Origin: Hoplostethus atlanticus
Lineage: Eukaryota > Chordata > Actinopteri > Trachichthyiformes > Trachichthyidae
Direction of reading: 5' to 3'
DNA length: 64,000 nucleotides
Assembly: GCA_034670405.1 (NCBI GenBank)
Contig: JAXDDX010000045.1
Location: forward strand, 2,578,501-2,642,500
The notes under the pieces are model-generated. The model was not told the DNA's origin, did no database searches, and was given only the letters and a program-made list of their open reading frames with translations. Shown here in pieces: positions 63,260 through 64,000 of this stretch. How positions within the stretch are numbered: the first letter of the stretch is position 1; every line of letters starts with the position of its first letter. The translations under genes were made by a program, and so were the position numbers.

Positions 63260-64000
63260 TGGGTGCAATTCAACTAAACAATGGTGAGTCAAGCACAAAG
63301 TCAAGCGCACAGCTGTGCAATCTCCATAGCCCATTCTACTATACATTGGCAGTAGAATGGGCTGTACTGAAGAGCTGAGTGACTTTCAACGTGGCTGACC
63401 TGGTCAACTGGAAGTGCTTTTATTGTGAAGTGGAAATGTCTGGGAGCAACAACACCTCAGTGAAGTGGTTGCCACACAAGATTACAGAACGGACTGCCGA
63501 GCGATGAAGCAACACTCACTAGCGAGCTCCAAACTGCCTCTGGAAGCAACGTCAGCACAAGAACTGATCAGCAGCTTCATGAAATGGGTTTCCATGGCCG
63601 AGCGGCCGCACATGAGCCTAAGATCACCATGCACAATGCCAAGTGCCGGCTGGAGTGGTGTAAAGCTCAGTGTCATTGGACTGTGGCGTCTGACAGACGA
63701 ATCTGGGTTTGGTGGATGCCAGGAGAATGCCAACGGTAAAGTTTGGTGGAGGAGGAATAATGGTCTGGGCTGGTTTTCGTGGTTCTTAGTTCCAGTGAAG
63801 GGAAATCTTAACGTTACATCATACAACGACATTCTAGACGATTCCAACTTTGGGCCAACAGTTTGGGGAAGGCCCTTTCCTGTTTCAGCATAACAACACC
63901 CCCGTACAAAGCGAGGTCCATAAAGAAGTGGTTTGTGGAGATCGGTGTGGAAGAACTTGACTGGCTACACAGAGCCCTGACCTCAACCCATCCAACACCT
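63260..64000 (+). mobile_element. Tc1-like element, decayed, cut by window end
   Basis: The plus strand carries shifted pieces of a Tc1 transposase gene of the same family as 4483-4994: cagaacggactgccgagcg, acgaatctgggtttggtgg, gtttggtggaggaggaataa (V-GGGG-IMVWG region), ttagttccagtgaagggaaa and ggtgtggaagaacttgactgg. Several frameshifts, a stop and small deletions show it is dead. The right end lies beyond the window. Confidence 0.82.

Overview
This window is nuclear DNA from a ray-finned fish, most likely a spiny-rayed teleost. The evidence is vertebrate intron-containing genes with GT-AG splice sites, two methionine-rich gamma-M crystallin genes (a class best known from fish lenses), long CA/GT microsatellites, and a typical fish mixture of Tc1/mariner, hAT, PIF/Harbinger, L2 and CR1/Rex1-like LINE, and tRNA-derived SINE sequences. 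Nothing here is prokaryotic.

Layout. (1) 49-2035, plus strand: the last five coding exons of ceramide kinase (CERK). (2) 2036-23000: a gene-poor stretch between two convergent genes, holding an internally deleted Tc1 element (4483-4994), SINEs, a mariner-type element (9231-10770), a GC-rich island near 11.6-12.6 kb and several minisatellites. (3) 23001-46605, minus strand: the complete coding sequence of GRAMD4 in 18 exons. Every splice phase closes and gives 579 residues. A probable untranslated first exon and CpG-rich promoter lie at about 51973-52160. CERK and GRAMD4 lie tail to tail, as I recall for human 22q13. The GRAMD4 introns are full of tandem repeats and transposons: a solo LTR with 5-bp target duplication, a Harbinger element, a CR1/Rex1-like LINE, a hAT element carrying a BED zinc finger, a Crypton-type tyrosine recombinase relic, and minisatellites that make up most of several introns. 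(4) 54960-63000, plus strand: two gamma-M crystallin genes about 7 kb apart, each with three exons and a conserved MAF-like/SOX/TATA promoter. Their exons 2-3, intron 2 and 3' flank are almost identical, but intron 1 is not. Between them lie a nested transposon stack (56.4-57.7 kb) and a 5'-truncated L2-type LINE with a 427-codon open frame. (5) 63.26-64 kb: the start of another decayed Tc1-like element, cut by the window edge.

How the parts relate. CERK makes ceramide-1-phosphate and GRAMD4 is a membrane protein with a GRAM domain linked to cell death. Their adjacency is conserved synteny, not an operon. The crystallins are lens structural proteins with their own promoters. I found no convincing undescribed multi-gene system. 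The most notable points are the probable gene conversion between the crystallins, a SINE and a LINE sharing the same 3' stem-loop tail, a 225-bp higher-order repeat built from 45-bp units with an inverted satellite copy 10 kb away, and a long UG repeat directly against a GRAMD4 acceptor site, as in CFTR exon 9.
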